This document shows positions 45,094 through 56,593 of a DNA stretch of 64,000 nt, in pieces; the stretch's first letter is position 1, and each line of letters begins with the position of its first letter. This DNA is from Volutella citrinella (taxonomy: Eukaryota; Ascomycota; Sordariomycetes; Hypocreales; Nectriaceae), in assembly GCA_034401135.1 (NCBI GenBank), contig JAWZSP010000008.1, positions 1,736,001-1,800,000 on the forward strand, given 5' to 3'. The notes under the pieces are model-generated. The model ran no database searches. It worked only from the letters and a program-made list of their open reading frames with translations, and was not told the origin of the DNA. A program made the position numbers and the translations under genes.

Positions 45094-46737
45094 TTATTTC
45101 TTCTCTCCTTTGTACTTCCACTCGGCTCTTCGGTGCAGGAAGTAATCCTTGCTCTGGATGCCCTTCCAGATACCATAGAAGCCGCCCAGCGGCTTCCGAC
45201 TGACAAGGGAGCGCTGGCGAGCCTTGCCCTTGGCGAGCTGGGCGTCAACGTTGACCTTGACCTTGTCGTAGACGGTGGGCAGGGTGTCGGCGTGATACTT
45301 GGCGCGCAGGGCGTCGTATGCCGGGCGGTCGTACTGCTTCCAGAAGTCGGGCTCGTCGTAGTAGGTGTGGGCGTAGAGCCACTTCATGCCGCCGAGCTCG
45401 GCGAGCTTGGCCTCGAGGGCGCGGTTCTCGGAGACGAACTTCTCGGGGTCGGCAGGGCCCCAGCCCCAGAGGCCGATGTTGAGCGAGGGCGCGACGGAGA
45501 CGGAGCCGTCGGCGGCGGTCACGGACTCGCCGGTGTGCGGGTGGAAGGTGGGCGGCGGCGTCTGCTTGAGCGGGCATAGCCACAGCGGCCAGATGCCGAA
45601 GCGGTCGGCTGTGTAGTCGACAAAGGCCTCTGCGGTGCGGTAGGGCAGGCCGAGGTCCTGGACGATGAAGCGGGCAGACTCGCCGCTGCCGTGGAGGGCG
45701 CGGTACAGCATGCGGGTGTGGAGGAAGTCGTCGAGGAACCAGCGCGTCAGGCGGTTGAAGGGCACGGGCTTGAAGTACTCGAAGGCGGCGGTGCCGACCC
45801 AGAAGCCGCCACGGTCGTAGCGGAACAGATACTCGGCGAGCGGGATATAGTCGACGGGGGACGAGGCAGAGGGGGTGTCGGAGGTGGCGGCGAGGGGGCC
45901 GGCCGAGGGGGCATCGCGGGTGCGGTCCTGGACGTGGAGGTAGTACCACGGGTCCCAGGCGCTGCTGAAGGTCTGGACGGGCTGGTCGGCGGGTTTCTCG
46001 TCGGTGAGGCGGCCGGTGACGACGACGCCGTGGTCCTTGGAGAAGAGGATGCCGTCGACGTAGTCATTCGCCGGGTTCTCCGTCTCGGCGCGCACGCGAG
46101 CGACGGCCTCTGCGACGCTCGACGTGCGGTGGTAGGTTGTGCGGACGAAGCGACGGGCCTCCATCAGGCGCACCTTGAGCAGCGTCGTCATGCCGAGCGA
46201 GCCCACGGCGCCGGCGGCCCCGTGGAACAGGTCGGGCCGCTCGTCACGCGAGGCCGTCACCAGGTCGCCGTTTCCCAGGACCATCTCGACGCTCTCGACC
46301 GTGTCGTTGAAGAAACCGTGCTTGAACGACGAGCTCTCGCCGGCCGTGCCCGCGAAGCCGCCGCCGGCCGTGATGCCGGGGAACTCCATGACGACGGGCG
46401 GCACCAGCCCGTGCCGCAGCGTGTGCGACACGAGTGCGTCCATGGCCACGTTGGGCTCCACGAGCGCCGTGCGGCTGGCCCGGTCGACCGAGAGCACGCT
46501 GCCCAGGCCGCTGATGTCGACGACGTTGCCCTTGATCTGCGGCCGCGTCGAGTTGGTCGAGCCCTTGAAGATGCGGTACGGCTCGCGCCGCTCAAAGAAG
46601 CCGCGCACCGTAGAGGCGATCTGGCTCACGGCCTTCTTGTGGCGCTCCATGGTAGGCGGGGGGGCGTGGTGCGGCTCAGGTGAGGTTGGAGACGGAGGAA
46701 GTCGGTTGTCCGTCATGGCGTCGGGATTGGGAGACAT
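45094..46737 (-). CDS. FAD oxidoreductase of the DHCR24 / DIMINUTO family
   Basis: Single-exon gene, 547 residues from the ATG at 46737 (MSPNPDAMTDNR); the frame stays open to an ATG at 46800, which would add 21 residues. The FAD-binding PCMH-type domain occupies the first half: STNSTRPQIKGN, VEPNVAMDALVSHTL, GITAGGGFAGTAGESSSFKH and GAVGSLGMTTLLKVRL. The second half matches delta-24 sterol reductase landmarks: YVDGILFSKDHGVVVTG, WDPWYYLHV, GIWPLWLCPL, KWLYAHTYYDEPDFW and LPTVYDKVKVN. Animal DHCR24 and plant DWF1 reduce the sterol side chain; ascomycetes make ergosterol by other enzymes, so the substrate here is open. No N-terminal membrane anchor is visible, unlike animal DHCR24. Confidence 0.85.
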   Translation of the reverse strand: MSPNPDAMTDNRLPPSPTSPEPHHAPPPTMERHKKAVSQIASTVRGFFERREPYRIFKGSTNSTRPQIKGNVVDISGLGSVLSVDRASRTALVEPNVAMDALVSHTLRHGLVPPVVMEFPGITAGGGFAGTAGESSSFKHGFFNDTVESVEMVLGNGDLVTASRDERPDLFHGAAGAVGSLGMTTLLKVRLMEARRFVRTTYHRTSSVAEAVARVRAETENPANDYVDGILFSKDHGVVVTGRLTDEKPADQPVQTFSSAWDPWYYLHVQDRTRDAPSAGPLAATSDTPSASSPVDYIPLAEYLFRYDRGGFWVGTAAFEYFKPVPFNRLTRWFLDDFLHTRMLYRALHGSGESARFIVQDLGLPYRTAEAFVDYTADRFGIWPLWLCPLKQTPPPTFHPHTGESVTAADGSVSVAPSLNIGLWGWGPADPEKFVSENRALEAKLAELGGMKWLYAHTYYDEPDFWKQYDRPAYDALRAKYHADTLPTVYDKVKVNVDAQLAKGKARQRSLVSRKPLGGFYGIWKGIQSKDYFLHRRAEWKYKGEKK

Positions 46738-47081
46738 TGTTGGCTGGTTTGTGGTCGTGGTGGGGCAGACAAGGGTAGGTAGATGGCAGCTGCTGAGCAC
46801 GAGAGCATGAAGATTGATAAACCTCGAGTCTACATCAAATTAGTCGAAGCTACAGAGGCCGCGAGAGTTGGCTGGATATGTCCCTGTCTCAGTTGCCTTC
46901 TCTACCAAGGGTATTTCCCCCCCGCCATAATTTAATATCTTCCTGATTGTCCAGTGCATGACAGCCACCACGCCAAAAAAATATGTCCCATGCTTTTTCA
47001 TTGTGCCAAAAAAGAAGTAGCTCCCCAACGCCCAGATTCCAAGTCGAAGATTGTTACAGAGTGTGCGTCCCCTTCCCTAGC
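46738..47081. other. Short intergenic region
   Basis: Promoter side of the oxidoreductase and 3' side of LUC7. Nothing else seen. Confidence 0.4.
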
Positions 47082-47964
47082 TCACCATCCGCCGCGATAG
47101 CCTCGGCCTCCTCTGCCGCTTCGGTATCCGCCCTGCCCACGAGGCCCGCGGGGGCCGCCCATGCCAGGCCCGTCGTCGTCCATTGGCGCGCGCGAACGGC
47201 CCTTCATCTCCTTAGGGAAGGCCTCGTACGTCTTGCGCATCTGCGCGTAGCCCAGGTGCATCTTCCCGTAGAAGTGGTCGGCCAGACGGCGGTCGTTGTC
47301 GAGGCGGCTGAGGTAGGCGCCGCAGACGTCGCAGACCTGGAGCTTCTGGTGGCCCGACGGGCCCGACGTGTCGGAGAGGGCCTTGAGCTCCTTCTCGCGG
47401 TCCGTCTTGGCCTGCATGGCTTGCCGGACGCGGAAGAGCTCGTCCTGTGCGCGCGACACCTCGGACATGGAGCCTAGGATTTCGACTTCGAGGAGGCCGT
47501 TGTTGATGGACGAGGTGAGGTCGGCGATACCCTTGAGCTGTGGCGCGCATGGGTTAGCACGGCGGGCCGACTAAAGTGAACAAGGGGAAGTATGGGAAGA
47601 AGCTTACCAGGACGTTTGTCTGACGAATCTCATCGGGCGTCTTCTCAAGGCGTCGCTGGGCGGCATCGATTCGGCGGTTGCACTCGTCAATGTACTTTTG
47701 CAGGTCGCGCATGTAGTCGTAGTCGAAGCCGTACTTCTGCTTCTCGCGATCGCCCAGGCCCTCGTACTCGGCCTTGAGTGCCTCCGAGTGCACCTTGGGA
47801 CACGGGCCGATGTCCTGCTTGGTATTTGTGAAGAGGTCGTGCGGGCAGGTGCCTGCGAGGTACGACCGGCACACCTTGGGGTCAGTCATGGACAGCTGGG
47901 CGGCCCGCGACGTCGACGAGGCGCCCATCAGCTGCTCGAGCAGCTTCCTCTGTTCGGCGGCCAT
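47082..47964 (-). CDS. LUC7: LUC7, U1 snRNP component
   Basis: Two exons (47964-47608, 47537-47082) give 270 residues. The N-terminus MAAEQRKLLEQLMG is typical. The first zinc finger is CCCH type (VCRSYLAGTCPHDLF ... GPCPKVHSEALK), the second C2H2 type (VCDVCGAYLSRLDNDRRLADHFYGKMHLGY). Between them lies a helical segment (YIDECNRRIDAAQRRLEKTP). The C-terminus is Gly/Arg-rich (GGYRSGRGGRGYRGGW). LUC7 stabilises the U1-5' splice site duplex and influences choice of weak donors. The start at 47964 is chosen because it begins the family N-terminus; the open frame extends 53 codons upstream without similarity. Confidence 0.95.
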
Positions 47965-48970
47965 GGCGGGAGGGGAGCGGCGGCGAGGATTGTGGTTGGG
48001 GGTGGGAGAGTGGCTGCGCTTGGCCGAACTGTTGTCGCGATGCCCGTGGTGTCGTCGATTCGTATGGGTCCACTGCTGGCTCTGCTGCTCCATTCCAGAG
48101 CACGTGACATCCACCGACATCAACTTCCATGCACAATTGGGAGCACATCATGATGAAAAAGGGGTGTTGAGTCACTACTTGTAGCATTGCCAGTTGATTT
48201 GCTTCGATCATCCAATTACGGTCAATTTATTCTCGCTTGAAACACATAATGAAATTTCTCCCCTTCACCATCACATTGGCGACTCCCTTGTCCATGCTTC
48301 CCCTTCACGCAATACTTCCGGGTTCATGTTCCAACATGACATTGAACAATTGGCTCTCGTTAATTGATGTTGAGTTTTAGTGCAGCTCGCCGGCTACACA
48401 AGAGGGCTCATCTTTTGATGTGGTAGACTGAAACTGGGTGTCGCTTCTATGAGACCAAGTCAGACTAGGCCATTCATCCTTTGGATATTTGCCTGGCTCA
48501 CCATGAGGTCGTTCTCTACTCAAGTTGGAATCGAATGTCTGGTGTCTGATTCTTAATGAGCACACCACGCTGCCTTTCTGTGAGTTCTTGCGGGTTCTGT
48601 GGCTTGAAAATTTCCTTTGGCGTCTTCGAAGTTTGTGTTCTAAATTATTCCTTGTCGGGGATAAGTTGATCGAATGGTATCTCACGAAGCAGGGGCTGGC
48701 AAGTTAGCGTGTAGCGTCCCTAGTCTTACCAGCAAAATTAAGTTCGTCACAATTGGGCAAGGAGAAAGCGTGAGACGGCTCATTTATTCATTCATTCTGG
48801 CAATAATGTTAGTAAAAGCATGCTATTGTTTGGCGCAATGGTCTATACCAGGTCGGCGTGTGACAAACACAGGACCACATTCATCTCCTGTACTACATAT
48901 GATCAGCAACTCTTCGTCATGAGATTTCGGATAGGCGGACAACTCTGCATATAAAAAGGAGAAGAAAAAC
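47965..48970. other. Intergenic
   Basis: About 1 kb between LUC7 and the microexon gene. It is more AT-rich than the housekeeping regions. No frame looks coding. Confidence 0.4.
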
Positions 48971-49031
48971 CTGCATATAATACCGTCAGCTAGTATATCA
49001 ACCGGTAATCGCCATGGCACAAGTAACTCAC
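48971..49031 (-). other. 3' UTR intron of microexon gene A
   Basis: Starts two bases after the TGA (TGATT then GTGAGT) and ends ATATGCAG, with a GCTGAC branch sequence. The same position relative to the stop codon is seen in gene B. Confidence 0.5.
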
Positions 49032-49033
49032 AA

Positions 49034-49852
49034 TCAGCCCTGCTGAGGGGCCTCTCCAGCCTCGTCCTGCCGGGCCTGTTCGGCCTACATAGGAGAGTTA
49101 GTGAGTCGGTCATGGGGCAGGGATGTCGACTTACCTCTTCAACGGCCTCCCAGTACTTTTGAGCCCGTATTGTTAGTGCGAAGCAATTGGTGCGAGTAGC
49201 AGGGTAAGAAACACGACCTACGGCCATCATCCGTCGAGCGAACTGGCATTACTTCCGTATTAGTTCAAACATCTGGAAGAAGATGGGTGTGCTAAAAATT
49301 CACGTCCAATCGTATCCGAAGAGCCTTATTTAGCCCCTATGTTAGCTCTGATGAGCAATAGGGAGCACAAAGCTGTGACTTACCGCAATCTGGCGGCTGA
49401 TTTGCTATGATTCTCGTTAGTCTGGTTAGGCAATGTATCAGAAACCGCTCGCCTTACCTCCACCTGCCTCTCCCAATGCTTTCACAAGGCCGCATCAGCC
49501 TACTGGTTCAAGGTTCAAGATGGGACATCTACTTACGGCGGCTCGGGCCCTGGCGTACTATTTTGACTTGTTAATAGCATTCAAATGGCAGCAGGAATTA
49601 GACTTACATCAACGCAGCCAAGCTACCACAGTCTGCTGTCAATTTCACTACCATCGTTACATGCGCATACCGCAACAGACAGGGCTGCTCACCCGGGGCT
49701 GGGGGGATGGGCCGCCTGCGTTAGCAGCAATGTCGTAAATAGGTCAAACAATTTGAACTTACGCGTCTCAAGACTTGAATCTATGGGCCAAGTTAGTGAT
49801 GTGGTTCTGGGAGTTGTGCTTCCAACTAATGTGTGCTGCTTACACGGGCCAT
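49034..49852 (-). CDS. Microexon heptad gene A (novel, unnamed)
   Basis: I read eleven coding exons from splice signals: 49852-49844, 49780-49763, 49698-49693, 49622-49608, then six 21-nt exons 49557-49537, 49478-49458, 49404-49384, 49324-49304, 49242-49222, 49155-49135, and a last exon 49084-49034 ending TGA. All are phase 0 and give 74 residues. The 21-nt exons encode YARARAA, HWERQVE, QISRQIA, ALRIRLD, FARRMMA and YWEAVEE. Hydrophobic residues fall at positions 2 and 6 of most heptads, the a/d spacing of a coiled coil, so one exon is one heptad. Introns are about 50-65 nt with clear donors (GTAAG, GTGAA, GTAGG) and branch sites such as CACTAAC. The 6-nt third exon is the least certain; a 23-nt alternative (49715-49693) would break the frame. 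Noncoding exons may lie upstream. No known family recognised. Confidence 0.65.
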
Positions 49853-50910
49853 GTTTCAATTGTTTGACTGATTACCGAACGGCTCGGTTAGTAGCACGAA
49901 CACACCAAGGCATGGGCGTCCACGGCGACTTACGAAAAGTTTGTATTTAAAAAAAAAGACTGGAGAGCATTAGCCAAACTAAACTGACCCGGAATCCGGT
50001 GCAAACCGGTCATCGACCGCACTGGACGCTGGGGATACGCACATGGGACGATGGAAGGCTGAGGAAAAGAAGAGAAGAAAGGAGGGCGCCACCGACTGGA
50101 AGAAATTTATCAATATGGTGGACAGACAGCCTGAGCATGTGCCACTCACCCGTGGGCGGTCTGCCAGGTGGCAGCTGGTGCCATCATATGCAGGTTTGCA
50201 GTGGGCAACTGGCAACGGGTGGGAGACTGGCAGAGTACTCAGAACGAGGCGAGATGGACGACAGAGCATGGCAGATTCGCGTGCGTTACAATAAAATCAT
50301 CAATGAAATGTCCGGACAGTTGGCTTCCATCATCGCCAGATGCTGTCGACGGTGCGAAAACGGTCAGGGGGTGGAAATGCAAACTCCCAAACATTCACAG
50401 CTCTACAGGCCTTTTCGATATTTGAACCAGTGACTACTGTTCAATTGGATCTTCTCACTTGTTTACCCGTTTGGATAAAGAGAAAGGGGGTCTAGTCACG
50501 ATATGGTCTTACAGTGAAACTTCAGTCCCCGATGACGGACGAGTCGGATACCAGAGATTGAGCCAGAGGGCCGCCGACAGGGCGCCAAGAAGCTGCAGTC
50601 AAAGCTCCCAGCCGAAGGAACCAGCCATTGGGCAATCCCGTTCTCTCCCGTTCTCATGCATACGCAAACAGAGGGTCTGGTGAGTAAACCCGGTTGGCCT
50701 GGGAAATATGAGTTATGTAAGCAACTCAAGCCGTTCGGAGCCCGGAGCCTCCGGTGTCCGAAATCCCCCCAGCTTTTGATTGCGCCTCTCAATCGCTACC
50801 GCCGCAGCTCCATTGCCATCAATTCAAGTTTGTCTGTTTGCCACACTCGGATGCCCCGAGGGCCCGAAACAAGTACCTAATCAATTTGTGCAACGGTCTC
50901 TGCAGCCGTG
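49853..50910. other. Divergent promoter of microexon gene A and the Zn2Cys6 gene
   Basis: 1.06 kb. On the minus strand, splice-like signals (GTAAGTCGCC at about 49932, and an acceptor GGTAATCAG with CTAACC branch just before the exon with the ATG) suggest a 5' UTR intron of gene A. No other gene seen. Confidence 0.4.
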
Positions 50911-53492
50911 ATGGATCATGACATGACAGAAGAGCACGACGCCTCGCCTGGAGACCGTGAGGATGGAGGGGCCGGCGCAGTGAACGAGCTTTCGCATGCT
51001 GTGAGTTGGTCCAGAAGAACAGATTCTCGAGTTCATTTTTAGCTGACATTTTAGTGTGACCACTGCCGCCGAAGAAAGGTGTGCCTGTCCCCCTTGTCTT
51101 GTTCTCCACGCCAACTAAACACTGAACAGGTCAGATGCAGCAGAGGCCTGCCATGTCTACAATGCTCGGGACTGGGGGCGTCATGCACCTACAACATGGG
51201 GCACAAGCCCAGAGTCCGTCGGGAGCGTGTCAGGATCTCCAACACCCTGTAGCTACTTCCCCATCTTCAACGTCTGCTAGCTAGAGCAATGCTAACACCC
51301 TAACAGTGAAGGCAGCGTGGAACACATTGCAAAGACGGTGGACGAGCTCAAGCTGATGATGGAAGACCTTTTACTACCGAGCGACTCGGCCGATCGTAAT
51401 GCCCGTGCAACGGCACCAAGGCGCGCTGCTGCTCCAACAGCCCCGCGGCCGTCGTCGTCCCGGCCCTCGCCACCGCCATCTGCTCCAGTTGCCGCAACGC
51501 CAGGCAAGTCGTCCTCGGCACCACAGCCAGAGTATAGCGGCGAGTCATCCGCCTTTGCGCATGCCTTGTTCGCCACTGCTTTCCTACAGAATGCCGTCGG
51601 CAACAGCTCCTCCCTCCACGTCACCACAGAAATGGGCCCTGTACTCCAAACGCTGAACAGCATCGCCAACGCTCAAAAACAAACGACCGAGTCTGTTGAC
51701 ATCCTCTACCCCCACGCCAGGAAAGTCGAGGATGGACAGTGGCTCCAGAAATTCCCATCTCCTCCAGCCGAGAAAGTATTTGCTAGTCTCAGGCTTGCTC
51801 AAGGTCCGCACTTAGGGAGATCGAAATTGCGGACACCCATGATGTTAACACGCACAACAGAACACGAAGATATTCACACCGCGTGGATGACTGAATTTGA
51901 GTCGCTTGGCCACTTTACCGAGTACGCTATCAAGGCCTGCGCACCTGGCCCTGCATCCGAAGAGGAACTCATTATCGCCAATATTGGAATGTACTGGCTA
52001 TTTCTTGAATGTGCAGCAACCGTTGACGACACAGAGGTTGCATCGGACTATGAGGCGCAGGCCATGCTGTGCCGAGAAAATACTGAGACCTTGCTGGCAA
52101 ATCTCAAGTTTCATATCCCGAGCACCATAGATTCTGTGTACGCCTTGAACATGGCTGTGCGTGGAATGTCCCATACAAAGTTTATTCTATTGACGGAGTT
52201 GTTTTAGTCAACATATTGCATGCAGATGATCAAAATATCCGCCGCGTGGGCTTTCATCACCACAGCATCTTCCATCATGCAGATCCTTGGCATGCACAGC
52301 GCCGCATTCCTCTATTCTGAGCCACCTGCACAGCAAAGACGCAGGCTGCGGCTGTTTTGGACCGTCTACTGCAACGAACGGTGCATCTCGCTTCGCGTCG
52401 GGCGGTCATCAAACCTTCGAGACGGCGACATCACAGTCCCACGGCCGGAGCGCAGCTCTGGGCCCGATTCATTCATGAATTGCCTGACGCCTATACTGAT
52501 TGAAAACTGCTTTCTTCAAGGGCGCGTCTATGAGGAAATTTACAGTCCTAGAGCCTTCTTGCAGCCCGAGGCAGTGAGATACGCGAACGCCGAAGCCCTT
52601 GCAGCGGAAATCAACAATGTCATGAAAGCTGAAGAAACATTCTCGGTCTGTTGCAATTTATAGCCTTCGTTACTTGCCCTTCAGGCTAACACGACAGCAG
52701 AAGGAAGTGGGGTCGCAATTTGCAGGCTCCGATTCTCCTCTGTCTCAAATCTGGTACAAATCAGACAGAATCGAGATGTTGTCCATGTTAACGCTCGTGC
52801 ATCGCAGTCTGCCGACGGGAGAGTTCACTAGGTCTTCGTTTTCTGAAGAATGCATCAGCTACGCCCGCAAAACTTTAGAAGAACACCAGCAGTGTGTCAC
52901 TCTACTGAACGAGCCGGGCACCAAGACGACCTATGTTGATCTCTTCATCCGATGGTGGGCCGCACCCCGACAGTAATTACAACTGGCATTAATGTAGCGT
53001 TTCAGGTCCTTGCTTCACTCGCCGTTTGTACCCTTCACAATCCTGTTCTGTCACGCCATCGAGTCGTCAAGCACGGCTGACCTCGACGCAATGAAGATGT
53101 TTCTCGACACCAGCGAGGAAACTGTATACCGATCACACCATGGGTCCAACAAGAACCAACTCCGTCTGTTCCAGACCCTCTATAGCGTTGCGGTCAGGTT
53201 TACTAGCCTCAAGCAGAACGAGTCCCTGGGAAATAGCCCACTACCTGGCCCTCGCTGTTTGGGTCTAGATACTAGCCGCGTCGGGCTTGCTACAGGGTCA
53301 TCCGACTCGCACACCTTGAATTTTGGCCCAAAAAGTAGCGCGTTTACGGACCCAGCCACTGAAGCGGCTGCTGCTCTGTCGGAGGATCTGTTTGCATCGA
53401 ACCTGGGTTTTCAGGCTGACCCTTCTGGGAGTCAGCTTGCTACATGGTTTGCAAGCAATCAGCAAATCATGAGGATGATTGAGAACGTTTAG
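50911..53492 (+). CDS. Zn2Cys6 transcription factor
   Basis: Seven exons (50911-51000, 51055-51078, 51130-51248, 51307-52156, 52226-52645, 52698-52954, 53006-53492) give 748 residues. The binuclear zinc cluster at about residues 31-56 is canonical, C-x2-C-x6-C-x5-C-x2-C-x6-C, starting CDHCRRRKVRC and spread over exons 2 and 3. A linker rich in Ala, Pro and Ser follows, then the fungal transcription-factor middle homology region (for example ILGMHSAAFLYSEPPAQQRRR, LRLFWTVYCNERCISLRVGR, DITVPRP). Exons 5 and 6 meet at a CAGCAG acceptor, so one Gln is optional. The gene is divergent from microexon gene A and lies between genes A and B, so it could regulate them; this is inferred only from position. 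Confidence 0.88.
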
Positions 53493-56400
53493 CTACTCCC
53501 AGAGCCTGGCATGACGATGAAATGTATTCGCTTCTACTTCGATGGCAAATATAGGGATTCTACGGGTGGTGTGGGCACGATGTCTCCCGGGATTAATTTC
53601 CATCGCCTACTCGTCCGTGATAGCGCTCGGCTGATGTCCACATAACATTCACTACAGACAGACCTTCAGCTGATGTAGGGGATAATTTGGCAATTTAATT
53701 CTTGAACCCCAGGTCCCCAATGTAATAAGAATTAAGGATTATCAGCAGAATTTGACCCCGATGCACACTCTCACACAACGCCTCGCCCATTCCATTGACC
53801 CATCCACGCCAAAGCTCCTCCAACAACGACCAGGTATCCGGGCGGCACCACGAGGAGGTTGTAAGAGTCCGACTTCGCCGCCCGTGCCTTCCCTTCCGAA
53901 AGGCACTCCCCCCGGAGTTTTTTTTCTTTCTGGAACTCTGCTTGTGGCTCGCCAGCTTCACAAGGGGGGGAAGGTCTGTGGACTGACTCAAATTGGGTGC
54001 TGTTTCACTGTTTCAGTCACCTCAAAGTGGACTCCATGGCTCAGAGTTTTCGGCTTTCGCGTGGCTCAAATGAGGACTTCCTGACTTTCTGTTCTTGTCA
54101 ACTCAAATTGGCCACCCAGGATCGCTGCATCATTCGATGTCATTCTATTTACTTTCTTCAGCGGGCTAGTGTACACTCTTTGCAGTGTCTCCACTCTCGG
54201 GGGAACTTCTTTGTCTTCTTGAAGTCTTTCATCTCCCGTAGCGTTGCCTGGGCATTCTCAGTGAGGAGGATCTGTCTGTTGTCATCATCTCTGTCTCAGA
54301 ATGAAGCCTTCATCCCACCAAGTATTTAGAGCCTCGATGAGTACATCGCGCTGTTGTTCTGCGTGCTTGCTCTCATTGTTCTGTTCTTCTTGACTTTCTT
54401 CTTGAAGGAGCGTATCGGGTCTTTCATTTGGGAACAGTGTGATGCTGCGGCCGTATCATCCTCCCAGACGTCTGCTGCCTTGAACTCTTCGATCTGGGGC
54501 AGCTTTTTATGTGCTGGCTCATTGCGGTCACTGTAATCCAGTCAAGCAACATTGCTCTTCCGACACCGATCATCTTGGTACGTATGGGGTCGCCCACGTG
54601 TGGCCTACCATTTTCCCTTCAGCAACGAACTGGTCCTGTAGTACTTCTGGCCGTTCTGGGACTGTTTGTTCTTTCCTATAAAGATACGACCACTGAAATT
54701 AGCAATCTGCATAAGTTAAGACAAATAACGCTGGCGGCAACCTACCACGCAGGCTGTGATCCGAAAAAAAAAAGGATCCAAAGATGAATCAGCCCGGGCT
54801 AATTTGTAATCTAGTGCAGACAGGTCATCGATATGCATTCCCCAGGTCCTTGTGCACACTTGCAGAGACGATGGAGTGCGGGGGAGGAGATAGGGCGGAG
54901 GGGGTGGAGGAGAGGTGGCTCGGGGGGGAGGAGGGCTCGGGGAAGAGAATGAAGGACGGAGGGTGGAGGAAAGAAGAGGAAATTGAGTGCGCGACCACCG
55001 TCTGGTAGATTTTAGCTGGCGGCAAGAACGGAGGCCCAGGTGACGGCAGCTGCCAGGCACTCGGTCAAAAGTTGTAGCTGGCAAATTGGAAGGAGCCAAC
55101 CGAGACGAGTCGATCCAAAAGTGCGTACCTTAGGCATTATCATTTCACTGCTGCCATCAGTACTAGTACCTACTACTAGTAGTAGTACTCCTAGTAATTA
55201 CTCCCTAAACATTGCTACTCAAATACGCGCAGAGTTCAGAACCCAACAACACTCCTCCAAGCTGCCAGGGTGGTAGCTCCAGCACTTCATTGCACAAGCG
55301 CAAACGCGATGGCGATGTGCCTGAAAGTTATTGACGGCACCGAGGCTTGATCTTCCTCGCAAGACTGGTCGCACAATGTCCCAGAGTCGAAAGAAATTGG
55401 GGATGACGTCGCGAATGTCGCCTCTAAAATGACACGGATCTAACAAGACTGTCCTCGTCGCAAGCTTCAAATTGATCGCCAAAGCCGCAGACTAAGAGGG
55501 GGCACTTCAAAGACAGAAGCAAAAGACCTAAGAACTTGGAGAGCAGTCAAGCATGAAGGAGAACCGCGAAACTAAAAGAGACAATCACTGTTTCTTAGGC
55601 GACCACTGTGCCTACCTTAGTACACGTTTCCCGTGATCAGACATGCAACCATGGTCCGTGTAAGCAGCGCAATCAAACCTCCACGTCTATGCTCCATTCA
55701 CTGACATGGTCTACAGAGAGAAGCTATTCCCTCTCCTCGATATCCCAAATTTCATCACCAGAGCAAGCCGAGCGATATCGACAGACCGCAGATTCAGTCT
55801 AAGCTCCTGTCCTACAAGAGATGGCTGATATGAAAGGAAAAGGGCAGAGCCAGCGGTCACCAGGCAGACCAACTAGATCGGGGATAGGACAATCTCTGGG
55901 AAAGACGGAGGGCATAGCAGGATGCATGGTTGGTGTCACTATCTTACCATCACCACCCTGCCCCTAAACAACGGAATGAGTCCTAATAGCAACCTATCCC
56001 ACGCCTAATATGATTCCTACTCGTCCCTACCCTAACATTTCCAACACCTAATCCCATCCTGGGTCGGCTTAGGTTTGCGTTTAGTCATGCTTAGAGCTTA
56101 CTGACAAAGCGACACGATGGTATGGATTTAGGCATTCGGCTTTGCAGCGTTCGGTGGCGTTGGAGTCCTACGCCATCTTGGACTTGATCTGTCCGTTCCT
56201 GCACGGAACCATATTTTTCCTCACAAGCTTCCGCGAAGCATCAATGTCTCGAACTGCCCAACTACGGGCTTTCTAGGCTGAGGTTTCAAAATAGGCATCT
56301 CAGTGAGGGCGCTTTCATTTCAAGTCTGAAGTCGGGTATAGAAAATAAGAACTAGGCCATCTGGTGCGACGCTCCTTCGATGGAGACCTCCAAACTACCT

Positions 56401-56534
56401 CTTCGGCTGGGGCCTCGGTGGAACGACAGTCCCTCGAGTCATAAACTGCCCATGGCCCCTGATGTAGTTGGTTTGTCGCTGCCCAGCTTTTCGCTTCGTG
56501 AATTTCGCCATGCCAGATCTCGCGTGAACCGCAA
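53493..56534. other. 3-kb gene-poor stretch
   Basis: No gene recognised. The segment holds a 16-bp palindrome at 55170-55185 and, from about 55970 to 56060, a cytosine-rich stretch with scattered CCTAA/CCCTA units. Frames between 53.7 and 54.8 kb look like stop-interrupted fragments. Confidence 0.45.
55170..55185. repeat. 16-bp perfect palindrome
   Basis: CTACTACTAGTAGTAG is self-complementary and contains the core CTACTAGTAG also found at 3877-3886. Confidence 0.8.
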
Positions 56535-56591
56535 CTAGAGAAAACATGTCAATCAATGGATTTGAATAACAAAATGCGGACGAAAACTTAC
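56535..56591 (-). other. 3' UTR intron of microexon gene B
   Basis: Begins two bases after the TAA (TAAAT then GTAAGT) and ends TTTTCTCTAG, with a GATTGAC branch. If a different acceptor is used for the last coding exon, this intron would instead join a basic C-terminal frame that runs to about 56400. Confidence 0.5.
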
Positions 56592-56593
56592 AT

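Noticed and set aside
45691..46683. 330-codon plus-strand open frame
   Set aside because: Antisense to the DHCR24-like gene, whose family blocks are clear.
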